This document shows, one piece after another, positions 40,373 to 49,211 of a stretch of 64,000 nucleotides of DNA; the stretch's first letter is position 1, and each line of letters starts with the position of its first letter. The notes under the pieces are model-generated. The model searched no databases. It was not told the DNA's origin and worked only from the letters and a program-made list of their open reading frames with translations. Origin of the DNA: JACRBR01 sp964371355 (lineage in GTDB: Bacteria; Chloroflexota; Dehalococcoidia; DSTF01; JACRBR01); the NCBI GenBank assembly GCA_964371355.1, contig CAYJMG010000012.1, positions 1 through 64,000 on the forward strand. Reading direction: 5' to 3'. Both the position numbers and the translations under genes were made by a program.

Positions 40373-42292
40373 CTACAGAAACACGTAATCCGCCACCACC
40401 GGCTCCCGAGTCAACCGCCAGTACTCCAGCAAATTGAACGGCCAGTTCTGCGTCACCCGCCCCTTCTCGTTCTTGTACCACGCGTTCACCGTCGACACCC
40501 CCCACGTCCGCTCGAGGTTCGCGGCGTTGATGCGCGTGATGTACGCGTCGTGCACCTCGCGCTTGCAGTCCAGCGCCCGGCGCCCGCCCTCGAACAACAG
40601 CCGCAGGCACCCCATGATGTACTGCGCCTCGCACTCCGAGAAGAAGATGATGCTGCCGTTCACCACGATGTTCGTGTTAGGACCGTACATCATGAAGAAG
40701 TTCGGAAAGTTCGGCACCGTGATCCCCAGGTACGCGCTCGCGTCGCCCGCCCACTGCGCGTTGATGTCCACGCCGCCGCGCCCCGTCACCGCCATCGGCG
40801 TCAGGAACTTCGACGCCTGGAACCCCGTCCCGTAGATCAGCACGTCCGCCGCGTGCTCGACGCCGTCCGCCGTCACCACGCCCGTCGCCGTGATCTCGCG
40901 GATAGGCTCGGTGACGAGATGCACGTTCGCGCGCTTCAGCGCGGCCGCCCACACGCCGTTGTCCAGCAGCATCCGCTTCGACGACGGCGGGTATGCCGGC
41001 ATCACCTTCTCCAGCAGATCCGGCCGCTCCGCGAACTGCCCCTGCAGGTATCCCGCAAGCAGCATTCGCAGCATCTCGTTCGCCTCGCTCACCGACCGAT
41101 CCTGGTCCGGCCAGCTCTTGTCGACGGTCGCCGCCGGCAGCAGCCCGTCCGTCGAGAACCAGAACAGCCAGAAGCGGTACCAGTGCGCGTAGTTCGGTAC
41201 ATGCGTCAGCAGCCAGCTCAACCCCTGCGGCACCTCATCGTGATACGTCGGCACCGGCACGAACCAAGGCGGCGTCCGCTGGAACACCGTCAGTTCCCCC
41301 ACCTCCGCCGCGATCGCTGGCACGAACTGCGCCGCGCTCGCCCCCGTCCCAATCACCGCCACCCGCTTGCCCTTCCGGTCGACGCTATGGTCCCACTGTG
41401 CCGAATGGAACGACGGCCCGGCGAAACGCTCGCGGCCCGGAATCTCCGGCATTTTCGGCCGGTTGAGCTGCCCCGCCGCCGCGATCAGCGCCTGCGCCTC
41501 CAGCTCCTCCTCCCGGCCGTCCGCCGTCCGAACGCGCAGCCGCCATGAGCGCGCCGCTTCGTCCCACGCCGCCGCCGTCACCTCCGTGTTGAAGCGGATG
41601 TGCTCGTGGATGCCGTATTCGTCCGCCACCTCGCGGAAATAGTCCAGCAGCACCTCTTGCGGTGAGAAGAAGTTCGGCCAGTCGGCCTTCTGCGCGAACG
41701 AATAGCTGTAGAACATGTTCGAGACGTCGACCCGCGCGCCCGGATACGTGTTCTCGAACCACGTCCCGCCGACGTCGGCGTTCTTCTCGATCACCACGAA
41801 CGGCACGCCCGCCTGCTTGAGCCGGATCGCCGCCAGGATCCCCGACATCCCCGCGCCGACGATCGCCACGCTGAACGCGATCGCCGGGTCCTTCCGCCAT
41901 GTCGGCGCGCGTCCGTCCCGGTCCTCCGCCAACTCCTCCAGTAGCAACGGCACGTAGTCCTCGGCCACCGGCCCGCCCGTCATCCACCGCATGATCCGCC
42001 GCAGGTCGTCCTCGACCGGATGCGGTGGCCGTGGCGGCACCCGCCCGTCCCGCAGCGCCCGCAATGCGTCGAGCAGCAGGGTCTTCGCGCGCTCCACCTG
42101 CTCCGGCGTCATCCCGCCCTGCGGGACCCCCGGCGCCATCATCCCCGGCCGCAGCCCCTCGTCCAGCAGAGATACGTCGCCTGTAACCTGTGCCATCGCC
42201 GGCAACAACGCCGGTAAGAACGCATCCTCCAGCGCCTCCCGCAGCGCCTCGTCGTCGACCGTGATCGGTTGTATAGCCTGCGCGATCGCCAC
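40373..42292 (-). CDS. Baeyer-Villiger monooxygenase, HAPMO-like
   Basis: 639 residues from a GTG start with GAGGAG upstream; this matches the 640 residues of 4-hydroxyacetophenone monooxygenase. The first ~140 residues form the extra N-terminal domain of that subgroup. FAD binds at GAGMSGILAA (near 147), the BVMO fingerprint is FAGPSFHSAQWDHS, and NADPH binds at GTGASAAQ. The enzyme inserts oxygen next to a ketone, giving an ester. It is on the opposite strand to the catabolic genes and faces the nitronate-monooxygenase-like gene across the repeat cluster. A ketone or aromatic ketone substrate feeding the CoA pathway is inference. Confidence 0.92.
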   Translation of the reverse strand: MAIAQAIQPITVDDEALREALEDAFLPALLPAMAQVTGDVSLLDEGLRPGMMAPGVPQGGMTPEQVERAKTLLLDALRALRDGRVPPRPPHPVEDDLRRIMRWMTGGPVAEDYVPLLLEELAEDRDGRAPTWRKDPAIAFSVAIVGAGMSGILAAIRLKQAGVPFVVIEKNADVGGTWFENTYPGARVDVSNMFYSYSFAQKADWPNFFSPQEVLLDYFREVADEYGIHEHIRFNTEVTAAAWDEAARSWRLRVRTADGREEELEAQALIAAAGQLNRPKMPEIPGRERFAGPSFHSAQWDHSVDRKGKRVAVIGTGASAAQFVPAIAAEVGELTVFQRTPPWFVPVPTYHDEVPQGLSWLLTHVPNYAHWYRFWLFWFSTDGLLPAATVDKSWPDQDRSVSEANEMLRMLLAGYLQGQFAERPDLLEKVMPAYPPSSKRMLLDNGVWAAALKRANVHLVTEPIREITATGVVTADGVEHAADVLIYGTGFQASKFLTPMAVTGRGGVDINAQWAGDASAYLGITVPNFPNFFMMYGPNTNIVVNGSIIFFSECEAQYIMGCLRLLFEGGRRALDCKREVHDAYITRINAANLERTWGVSTVNAWYKNEKGRVTQNWPFNLLEYWRLTREPVVADYVFL

Positions 42293-43021
42293 GTGTGTTC
42301 GCTCCTCTTCGTCCTCGCTCCAGCCGAAGCCCCTCAGTCTCACCCACCTCCCCGCGTCATGGTAGGCCCCGCCCACACCAGCGTCCCGCCGCACCCCGGT
42401 AGGGGCGCAGCCCGCCGCGCCGGCCACCAGCATCTCGCCGCACCCCCGGTAGCGGCGCAGCCCGCCGCGCCGGCCACCAGCAACCCCGCCGCCCCCCGGT
42501 AGGGGCGCAGCCTGCTGCGCCCGCCACTTCCCGAATCACGACCGATGCCCCGCGCGCCAGCGCCACCGTCCGCAGCAAGGCAACCCCTCCCCGCGTCGCG
42601 CCGGAAGCGCCGCGTTAGAGACAGCCGAAGGCTCACTGCCGCGACCGATCGGACGAAGTCCCGCCCTGGCGAAGGCCCCAGGTCACAAAAATCTGCCGAA
42701 AGTGATCTCCCGCGCTTGGAGGTAGCCCACCCATTCCCATACGCTCACCCTCAACGGCGTCCCCCGCACGTCAGGTAAGGGGATCGCTCACCACTCTCGA
42801 CATAATGCATCCACATGCCTGTGCCAACACAAAACTGCCGAGCAATGTCCGCCGGCGCCGCAAAGCCAAAACTGCCGAGCAATGTCCGCCCGGCGCTACA
42901 AAGCCAAAAGTGCCGAGCAATGTCCGCCCGGCGCAGCAAGCCAAACTGCCGAGCAATGTCCATCCCACCACCTCGGTGGGTGGGTGGCCCCGTGGATTGG
43001 ATCGAGGTGAAGATGGACGGA
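42293..43021. repeat. intergenic region with tandem hairpins and a four-copy direct repeat
   Basis: 729 bases without a convincing gene. About 42399-42525 has three tandem copies of GGTAGGGGCGCAGCC...GCGCC palindromes at a spacing of roughly 50 bases. The four-copy repeat at 42835-42962 follows. The rest shows nothing recognisable. Confidence 0.7.
42835..42962. repeat. four direct repeats of CTGCCGAGCAATGTCC
   Basis: Cores start at 42835, 42872, 42910 (first base G) and 42946, so the period is 36-38 bases. Between them are GCCGGCGCCGCAAAGCCAAAA-like spacers that are themselves similar. The spacers are alike, so this is not a CRISPR. Confidence 0.8.
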
Positions 43022-43624
43022 CTACTGCGCGTTCCAGCCGTACCGCTGGGCCAGCGTCGCGACGTCCAGGTCCGGCGCGTGCCGCGTCAGGCCCATCGCG
43101 TGGCCAAGCTCGTGCAGGATCAGACGCACGCGGCGGTTCTCGATGTCCGCCCCAGCCGGGATCGCCTGGTTCAGCCAGATCTCGGTCGTCGTGATCTCGC
43201 CCGAGCAGTTCAGCGGCAGCGTCGACGGCGGATAGTTGCAGGCAAACCCCTGGGCGTCGTACACGGTCGCGAAGCCGCCCGCGCCCATCGGGAAGTCGTA
43301 CCCCTTGAGATCCGGCGGCGCCGTGTCATCGTACGTGCGCACGGTGATGACGATGTTCGCGCCCTCGGCGCTCGTCTGGAACACCAGCATCCCGCCCGCG
43401 CCGTCCGAGTACCGCTGCATCGCCGCCTGCAACGCCGGCGTCCACTCGGGCCCGCTCGTATCGATGATGGCCACCCGCAACGGCTGCCCGGAGCCGTACG
43501 CATACCCCGCCGCCGGCTGTGCGACGAACGGGATCGCTCCGCACCCGGAGCCGGCGATGGCAATGAGTATCAGTGCGGCGAGCGCCACAGCGCCGCCGCG
43601 CACGCGCGCGGGAATGCCGAACAT
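43022..43624 (-). CDS. secreted zinc metalloprotease lipoprotein (matrixin-like)
   Basis: 200 residues. A signal peptide ends at the lipobox IAGSGC. The metzincin zinc site HELGHAMGLTRH (HExxHxxGxxH) is near residue 168 and the protein ends soon after it, so the Met-turn is either missing or degenerate. The upstream half (VAIIDTSGPEW, NIVITVRTYDD) fits an M10-like fold. It would act at the cell surface. It is alone on the minus strand, next to the direct-repeat region. Confidence 0.85.
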   Translation of the reverse strand: MFGIPARVRGGAVALAALILIAIAGSGCGAIPFVAQPAAGYAYGSGQPLRVAIIDTSGPEWTPALQAAMQRYSDGAGGMLVFQTSAEGANIVITVRTYDDTAPPDLKGYDFPMGAGGFATVYDAQGFACNYPPSTLPLNCSGEITTTEIWLNQAIPAGADIENRRVRLILHELGHAMGLTRHAPDLDVATLAQRYGWNAQ

Positions 43625-43752
43625 GGTTGGTCTGCCTGGATGCTGCCTTCGGCGGGGTGCCGATTCGGGTCATGTCCGCATTCCCTGCGTCCATTGATCC
43701 AAACGGCGAAGCGCCCCGCACATCACAGGCCGGACCGCCCATCACGCAACAA

Positions 43753-43773
43753 AGCACGCTCGAAGAGCGTGCT
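43753..43773 (-). terminator. hairpin after DUF457 gene
   Basis: AGCACGCTC-GAA-GAGCGTGCT, a perfect 9-bp stem 42 bases after the stop codon of the minus-strand membrane protein gene. Confidence 0.55.
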
Positions 43774-43815
43774 CGATTCGGGGTGTCGTCAAGTTATGAA
43801 AGTTGACGGAGGGCG

Positions 43816-44286
43816 TTACGCCATCGCAGCGGGCACTGCGTCAGGTTCCTCGCGCTCACCCTTCGGCCAGATAGCGTAGGCGACGGCGCCCCAGAATATG
43901 GCGTCGATGATCCAGTTCGCCAGCGGCAGGTCCAGGATCCGCGGCCCGATGTTGACGCCGGGCATGTACGGAATTCTGTCCAGCACGACGTGCGACCCCA
44001 CGATCGCCGCCCCCGTCATTGCGTCGTAGATAAGGTCGCGCTCGCCTTCGACGCTCTCCGCCGCCAGGAACCCCGTGATGCCCGCCAGCATTCCGGCCGT
44101 CAGTGCGAAGTTGGGCGTGTGCGTCGGGCCTCGGTGGATGTCCTTCCCGATGATGGCGCCGATCGGCACGTCCACATCGGGCAGGCTCGCCGCGAAGAAC
44201 GCCGCGACCAGCCCCAGCCGCGAGCGTACGCCCATGCGACGCGCGATCGCCATCCCCACAAACCCATGCCCGAACGGCGCCGCCAC
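43816..44286 (-). CDS. DUF457/YdjM-like membrane-bound metal-dependent hydrolase
   Basis: 156 residues from a GTG start with GGAAGGGA upstream; longer reading is Arg-rich and overlaps the dehydrogenase gene region. Family motifs are GHGFVGMAIARR, ASLPDVDVP and HRGPTHTPNFAL, whose His and Asp residues may bind metal. It has about four membrane segments (near 20-38, 60-82, 95-115 and 128-146). The family is called hydrolase by homology only. Confidence 0.8.
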   Translation of the reverse strand: MAAPFGHGFVGMAIARRMGVRSRLGLVAAFFAASLPDVDVPIGAIIGKDIHRGPTHTPNFALTAGMLAGITGFLAAESVEGERDLIYDAMTGAAIVGSHVVLDRIPYMPGVNIGPRILDLPLANWIIDAIFWGAVAYAIWPKGEREEPDAVPAAMA

Positions 44287-44360
44287 GTATCGTCCCTTCC
44301 AGCAAGTCCGGCACCTGCAAGGATACTGGACAGAATGCGTCCGGATTGAAGGATCAAACG

Positions 44361-45269
44361 TTAGGCCGCACGCTCGCGTGCTGCGCCGCTCGGAGCGACT
44401 GCGGAGAGCGCGGTCACGCGCTCGTTCGCTTCCACGCCTCGCAGCGCGGCGTTCACGCGGTCCGCGGCCCGCAGCACCTCCAGGTCGACGCCCAGGCTCC
44501 GTGCGAGGTCCAGCAGCGCCTTGCTGTCCTTCGGCAGGCACTTCCCGCCATATCCACGGTACCCCGAGTCGAGGACGTCCATGTGCGAGCCACCGATGCG
44601 CACGTCCGCCGCGACGATGTCCCTGACCGTGCCATAGTCCAGCCGCAGCCGCTCACACACGTCGAAGATCTCGTTCGCGTAGCTCACCTTCACCGCAAGA
44701 AACGAGTTCGCCGCGTACTTCGCCATTTCGGCCTCGCCCGACGAGCACACCAGCTCGAACGGCGCTCGCGGGAGCAGCGCCATCACGCGCTCCGCGTCAC
44801 CGGCGCTGGCGTCCGTGTGCCCGACGATCTGGCGGTCGGGCGTCAAGAAGTCCTCGGACGCCGTCGCCTCTCGCAGGAACTCGGGGTTGAACATGAAGCG
44901 GTGCTGGGGCATGCGCTGTTGCAGCACCTGCGTCGTGCCAGGCAACACCGTCGACTTGATGACGACGGCGCGGCGCCCGGGCAGGCTGCCGACGGCCGAC
45001 AGCAGGGCGCGGTCGTCGAAGCCGTGTCCCGGCGTGTACGGCGTCGGTACGCACACGAACACGATGTCCGCGCCGTCCAGCGCCTCGATCGAGTCGTGGC
45101 CCTTCGGCGGGTCGTACAGCCGCACGTCGTGGCCCTGGCCCTCCAGGTATGCCCGGAGAGCGCCGCCCACGATGCCGTCGCCCACGATGCCGATGGGGCC
45201 CATCCCGATGGGGCCCATACCTATGGGGCCAGGATTGATGCTACGCCGCCCGCCGGCCGCTTGCTCCAT
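44361..45269 (-). CDS. UDP-glucose/GDP-mannose dehydrogenase family protein, short form
   Basis: 302 residues against about 430-450 for full UDP-glucose dehydrogenases. It has the NAD fold (GIVGDGIVGGAL, VFVCVPTPY, IKSTVLPGTT), NPEFLREA, and the central domain with the catalytic Cys in GYGGKCLPKDSKAL. The C-terminal UDP-binding domain is absent. The N-terminus contains a 15-bp tandem repeat coding for MGPIG units, so the start could be 45269 or any of the next ATG codons (for example 45218). It ends the transcript of the glycosyltransferase genes. Confidence 0.82.
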   Translation of the reverse strand: MEQAAGGRRSINPGPIGMGPIGMGPIGIVGDGIVGGALRAYLEGQGHDVRLYDPPKGHDSIEALDGADIVFVCVPTPYTPGHGFDDRALLSAVGSLPGRRAVVIKSTVLPGTTQVLQQRMPQHRFMFNPEFLREATASEDFLTPDRQIVGHTDASAGDAERVMALLPRAPFELVCSSGEAEMAKYAANSFLAVKVSYANEIFDVCERLRLDYGTVRDIVAADVRIGGSHMDVLDSGYRGYGGKCLPKDSKALLDLARSLGVDLEVLRAADRVNAALRGVEANERVTALSAVAPSGAARERAA

Positions 45270-46269
45270 GTGACTCGCGCTCCATTTCCGTCCCCTGCGT
45301 GTGCACGATCCGCAGCCGCGGCCGCTCGTGTTCGACCGCCTTCGATTCGGACTTCATCCGGAACAGCACGTCCTCGATCATGCGCCGGTTCCACGAGATC
45401 GCCGTCGCCAGCATGCCCGTGATGATCATCTGCCCGCCCATGAAGGACAGCGCCGTGCCGATAATGAGCGACTGCACGTGGCCGGTGCTATTCCCGTTCG
45501 CTGCCAGGACCGCAAAGCGCGCGAAGGGGATCGCCCCCGCCAATAGCAGCGCCGTGCCCAGCGTGCCGTACACCTGCATCGGGCGGTACAGCAGGAAGCT
45601 GCGCAGGATGACGCCGCCAGCGCGTGCGATGTGGCTCGTGATGCTCTTGATGAGGCGCGACGGCCGGTCCACGTGCCGCGCCGCGATCGGCACGTTCGCG
45701 ATGCGCATCCGTTGGTCCAGCGCGTTGATGAGCGTCTCGTGCGTGTACGTGTGGTCCGACAGGACGTTCAGGCGCATCGCCGCCTCGGCCGTGTACGCGC
45801 GGAACCCCGTCGAGACGTCGACGCCGGGCAGGCCCAGCGCCCGCTGCATGATGTAGTTCGCCACCTTGTTGCCGTACTTGTTGGCCGGCTTCATGGGCAG
45901 TTCGTCGATGAGCCGGCTGCCGATCGTGATGTCGGCCTCGTTCCCCAGGAGCGGCGCGATCAGGTCGCCGATCCGCGTCTGGTCGTAGTGGTTGTCCGCG
46001 TCGGTGTTGACGATCATGTCGGCGCCCCGCGCCAGCGCCTCTTGCAGCGCCGTCTTGAAGCTGGCGGCCAGCCCCCGGGTTACGCGGTTCGAGATGACGT
46101 AGTCCGCCCCGGCCCGCAGCGCCTCCTCGACCGTGCCGTCCCTCGACCCGTCGTCGATGACGAGGACTTCGACGCTGTCGATGCCGGAAATGTCGCGCGG
46201 GATCTCCCGGATGACATCGCCGATCGTGGGCGCCTCGTCGAGGGCCGGGATGGTCACGATGAGCTTCAT
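45241..46269 (-). CDS. family 2 glycosyltransferase (polyprenyl-phosphate hexose synthase-like)
   Basis: 342 residues from MKLIVTIPALDEAPTIGD. The GT-A motifs are VLVIDDGSRDGT, NTDADNHYDQ (DxD) and GVDVSTGFRAYTAEA. Two or three membrane segments in the last third (about 235-310) fit enzymes that make dolichol- or undecaprenyl-phosphate sugars for later transfer. It would supply lipid-linked sugars to the neighbouring GT39-like membrane proteins. Its end overlaps the start of the short dehydrogenase by 29 bases if that gene starts at 45269. Confidence 0.9.
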   Translation of the reverse strand: MKLIVTIPALDEAPTIGDVIREIPRDISGIDSVEVLVIDDGSRDGTVEEALRAGADYVISNRVTRGLAASFKTALQEALARGADMIVNTDADNHYDQTRIGDLIAPLLGNEADITIGSRLIDELPMKPANKYGNKVANYIMQRALGLPGVDVSTGFRAYTAEAAMRLNVLSDHTYTHETLINALDQRMRIANVPIAARHVDRPSRLIKSITSHIARAGGVILRSFLLYRPMQVYGTLGTALLLAGAIPFARFAVLAANGNSTGHVQSLIIGTALSFMGGQMIITGMLATAISWNRRMIEDVLFRMKSESKAVEHERPRLRIVHTQGTEMERESHGASGRRAA

Positions 46270-46359
46270 GGCGGGGACTCCCTTCCTACCGTAGAAGTCT
46301 CTGCATCGAAGTGCCGCGTGCGTGTTCGGAAACACCCTGCCTGTCGCCCGGGGCCGCCC

Positions 46360-48399
46360 CTAAGGAGCAGGGTCGCCAGCACTGACTGTGCTGCGGGGAT
46401 CGACGCCCGCCTGCGCGCCCGCCGCCTCGCGCTCGCTGAGTCCCCCGTCGCCGTCTGACACGTACAGCGGCGTCCCCAGCCGCGACGCGATCTCGGGCTC
46501 CGTGAGTCCGGTTACTTCGCTCAAGGCCGCGAACCCACGCGGCGTCATCGCCGTCGAGTGCGCGATCGGCCCCAGGTGCGCGCGGTCGACCGAGTACGCG
46601 AACATTCTGTCGGTAGCCGTCCCCGGGATGGTGCCCAGCAGGGTGAACGCGGGATTCGCCGTGAAGTACCAGGCGTACGCGTTCGAGCTGAAGGCGACGT
46701 CTTCGCCCGTGAGCACGACGTAGTCGATGTCCCTGTCGGCGATGTACGCCAACAGTTCCTGCTCGCCCAGGCCGACCCAGTACTCCTTCTCGGGAAACTG
46801 TTGGAGGTACAGCCAGGTGTCACCGGGCTCAGTCGCCCGCAGGTCGGACTCTCCCCAGCGGAACAGGTTCGATCGTGCCTGCAGGAACGGATCGCCGTCC
46901 GGGTGGATGTCGACGCGTACGGTAGGGAGCTGGTGGATGCCGTAATCCCCGCCCGTCTCGACGTGGATGCTCGAGAAGTACAGCCGGCTCATGAGGACGT
47001 TTGATCCCAACGGGATGCGGGCGTCCATCCACGCCGCCACGTCGCGCGTGTACGGACTGCGCCACGAACCCGCTTCGACGCGCGCGTCCGCTTCCTCGCC
47101 CATCGCGCCGCGAAACACGCCGGCCTCGTGCGCCGCAAACGCCACCGCCGCAACCGCCGCGATCGCTCCGACGAGCGGCATGCCGACGCTGCCCTCGACC
47201 AGCCCCCGGATCCGCGGCCAGAGGCCCGCCGTCGCTACCCCCAGCGCGACGTAGGACAGGTACACGATGGGCAGCGCATCGCGGAGCTGCAGCCACCGGT
47301 TCGCCGCGACGATCGCGAACGGCGCGAACAGTGCCGCGAGGATCGCTAGGAAGCGGGACGAGTCGTCGCCACGCGCCGCTCGGGCGATGACCCAGCCCCA
47401 TGCCCCGACGATGAGGAAGTACGGCTGCACCTGCGGCGCTACTCGCACCAGGTATCGCGCGATGGTGGTCGCATAGTCGTTCGATGACGGCCATGAGGAG
47501 AACGCGGCCAGCCCGTACACCAGGACGCCGCCCCATGCTGCCGTGATCATGATGGCCGCAGGTAGCGCCAGTCGCGCCGTCGGGCGCCAGCGCCACGCGA
47601 CTGCTGCGCCCAGCGCCATCATGACGGCCGCCGCGGACGCCTCTTCCGCGACCCGGCGCGGTTCGCCCAGCAGGAACAGTTGCCCGGTCTCCGTGTACAC
47701 CAGGACCCACCACGGCGCCGCCAGAGCTGCGAACGCACCCGCGAACAAGAGCGCGCCCACGAGGCCATCGCGTGTACGGGCGCCCGGCAGCGTCAGGACG
47801 CCGACGAGCGCCACCGGCGCCCACTGCACCGCCGATTCCTTGACCAGGAAGGCGAGCCCCAGGCTCAGTCCCGCCGCCGCATACAGCACGCGGGTCCCAG
47901 ACGTCAGAGCCGCGTGCAGCGCGATGGCGCAGAGGAGCAGGAACATGCACTGCGCGGGGTCGAGGTACAGCGTGGTACCCAGCTCCGAGAGATAGGCCGA
48001 CGCGGCGCACGCCAGTGCCGCGATCCATGCCGCAAGCTGACCGCCCAGCCGCCAGGCCAGCCAGAATACGAGGGCCGCGTTGACGAGCACGATGAGCTTC
48101 GTGACCGCATAGGCCCCGTCGGGCCCCGCGGCCTTCACGACAGGCGCCAGCATCAACGGGTACGCCGGCGCCCGGTGCGTGATGGCGTCGCCGGAGGGAT
48201 ACGTCAGACCGTGACCCTCGGCGATGTTGTACGCCTCGGCCAGGTACAGCGATTCGTCTGAGGTCAGATGCGATGGCCCCGCCGCCATGAGCGGGATGAA
48301 CAGCGCCGCGATCGCCGCCAAAGCCAACGGCAGTGCCATGGCCCGGGCAGTGAGCCGGTCCCTTACGCGCGGAGTGATCGCGCTCGCCTGGAACATCAC
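46360..48399 (-). CDS. GT39/PMT-like membrane glycosyltransferase
   Basis: 679 residues with about ten to twelve membrane segments in the first ~430 residues and a soluble C-terminal part of about 250. The first extracytoplasmic loop has SDESLYLAEAY, the acidic motif of lipid-linked-sugar glycosyltransferases of the GT-C fold. The acceptor is unknown. It lies upstream of the family 2 glycosyltransferase on the same strand, which may make its lipid-linked donor. Confidence 0.82.
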   Translation of the reverse strand: MMFQASAITPRVRDRLTARAMALPLALAAIAALFIPLMAAGPSHLTSDESLYLAEAYNIAEGHGLTYPSGDAITHRAPAYPLMLAPVVKAAGPDGAYAVTKLIVLVNAALVFWLAWRLGGQLAAWIAALACAASAYLSELGTTLYLDPAQCMFLLLCAIALHAALTSGTRVLYAAAGLSLGLAFLVKESAVQWAPVALVGVLTLPGARTRDGLVGALLFAGAFAALAAPWWVLVYTETGQLFLLGEPRRVAEEASAAAVMMALGAAVAWRWRPTARLALPAAIMITAAWGGVLVYGLAAFSSWPSSNDYATTIARYLVRVAPQVQPYFLIVGAWGWVIARAARGDDSSRFLAILAALFAPFAIVAANRWLQLRDALPIVYLSYVALGVATAGLWPRIRGLVEGSVGMPLVGAIAAVAAVAFAAHEAGVFRGAMGEEADARVEAGSWRSPYTRDVAAWMDARIPLGSNVLMSRLYFSSIHVETGGDYGIHQLPTVRVDIHPDGDPFLQARSNLFRWGESDLRATEPGDTWLYLQQFPEKEYWVGLGEQELLAYIADRDIDYVVLTGEDVAFSSNAYAWYFTANPAFTLLGTIPGTATDRMFAYSVDRAHLGPIAHSTAMTPRGFAALSEVTGLTEPEIASRLGTPLYVSDGDGGLSEREAAGAQAGVDPRSTVSAGDPAP

Positions 48400-48481
48400 C
48401 CCATCATCCCGTCACCGCCCGCCGCGTACCATCGGTGGTTCCCTTATCGGCCTGTCCCGGATCCGCAGGCGCACGCAGAGA

Positions 48482-48511
48482 GGCGGGGGTCCCTCATGGA
48501 AAGCCCCCGCC
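48482..48511 (-). terminator. hairpin after the LPSAG protein gene
   Basis: GGCGGGGG/CCCCCGCC arms with a 14-base loop, 30 bases after the stop codon of the minus-strand gene. Confidence 0.5.
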
Positions 48512-48541
48512 CCTCGTTGTCGCTATGCGACGGTCCCGTCC

Positions 48542-48919
48542 TTACTGCTTGCGGCCCGGCGCGCGGCCACCCGCGATCATCAGGCCCGTACCGGCCGCGA
48601 GGATCGCGCCTGCCAGCCCGAACACCAGCATCGTGCTCATCGAGTTGCCCGTCTCGCCCATGCCATAGCCGGCGGAAGGAAGCGTGCCTGCGCCCGCCTG
48701 ATTGCCGGCGTTCGTCGTCACCGGGTTCGTCGGCGGCTCGATCGGCGCCTGCGGCGGCGTGCTCGGTGCAACGGTCGGCTGAGCGACCGCCGTCGGCGTC
48801 TCGTCCGTGTCGTCCGTGCCCGCGCCCGACGTCGTCGTCACGGCCATGCTTGCGAAGGTCAGTCCCGCCACAACAACGGCTGCGGCGATGCCGAGCAACG
48901 CACCCTTTGTCTTCAACAT
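48542..48919 (-). CDS. small cell-surface protein with LPSAG-type anchor
   Basis: 125 residues. The start has a strong AAGGAGG ribosome binding site. A signal sequence or N-terminal TM (about 5-28), a Thr/Pro-rich stretch (about 40-75), then LPSAG, a hydrophobic segment (about 97-117) and a basic tail GRAPGRKQ. This order resembles sortase substrates (LPxTG-like) but the motif is atypical and no sortase gene is seen. It could instead be a simple membrane protein. It may be abundant, given the strong ribosome binding site and terminator. Confidence 0.7.
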   Translation of the reverse strand: MLKTKGALLGIAAAVVVAGLTFASMAVTTTSGAGTDDTDETPTAVAQPTVAPSTPPQAPIEPPTNPVTTNAGNQAGAGTLPSAGYGMGETGNSMSTMLVFGLAGAILAAGTGLMIAGGRAPGRKQ

Positions 48920-49211
48920 CCCGTTCCTCCTTGTGTGAGGGCCACGTTGAGCCGGCACCCGCCGAAAACCCTGGACCCTGCCTGGTCTTGTCACATGTTC
49001 GGCTACCGGCTCCGCGGTCTTGAGAGCACCCACAGCCCCATCCCCGTTAAAGATCCGTAAACACCAAACCCCCACGACTAGTTTCGGTGTTACCCCCCAG
49101 CCCGCTGCGGCGGCTCCCTCACAGACCTTAGGGGCGTACCCTCCGAAACTGACGCAGCGGGACTCCCGGTATGGATACGGAGCGGCTGTGGATCGGCTTG
49201 GGAACAGCAGG
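48920..49211. promoter_or_regulatory. divergent promoter region with long leader
   Basis: 292 bases between the LPSAG protein gene and the glycosyltransferase gene. It contains an imperfect inverted repeat ACCAAAC...GTTTCGGTG (about 49059-49090). No known riboswitch was recognised. Confidence 0.4.

Noticed and set aside
42835..42962. Possible CRISPR array
   Set aside because: Only four units, the spacers are similar to each other, and no cas gene is near.
48920..49211. c-di-GMP or other riboswitch in the leader of the LPSAG gene
   Set aside because: Some GCCGGTAGCCGAA-like pieces recall known aptamers, but the core motifs and helices of the classes I can recall do not fit.
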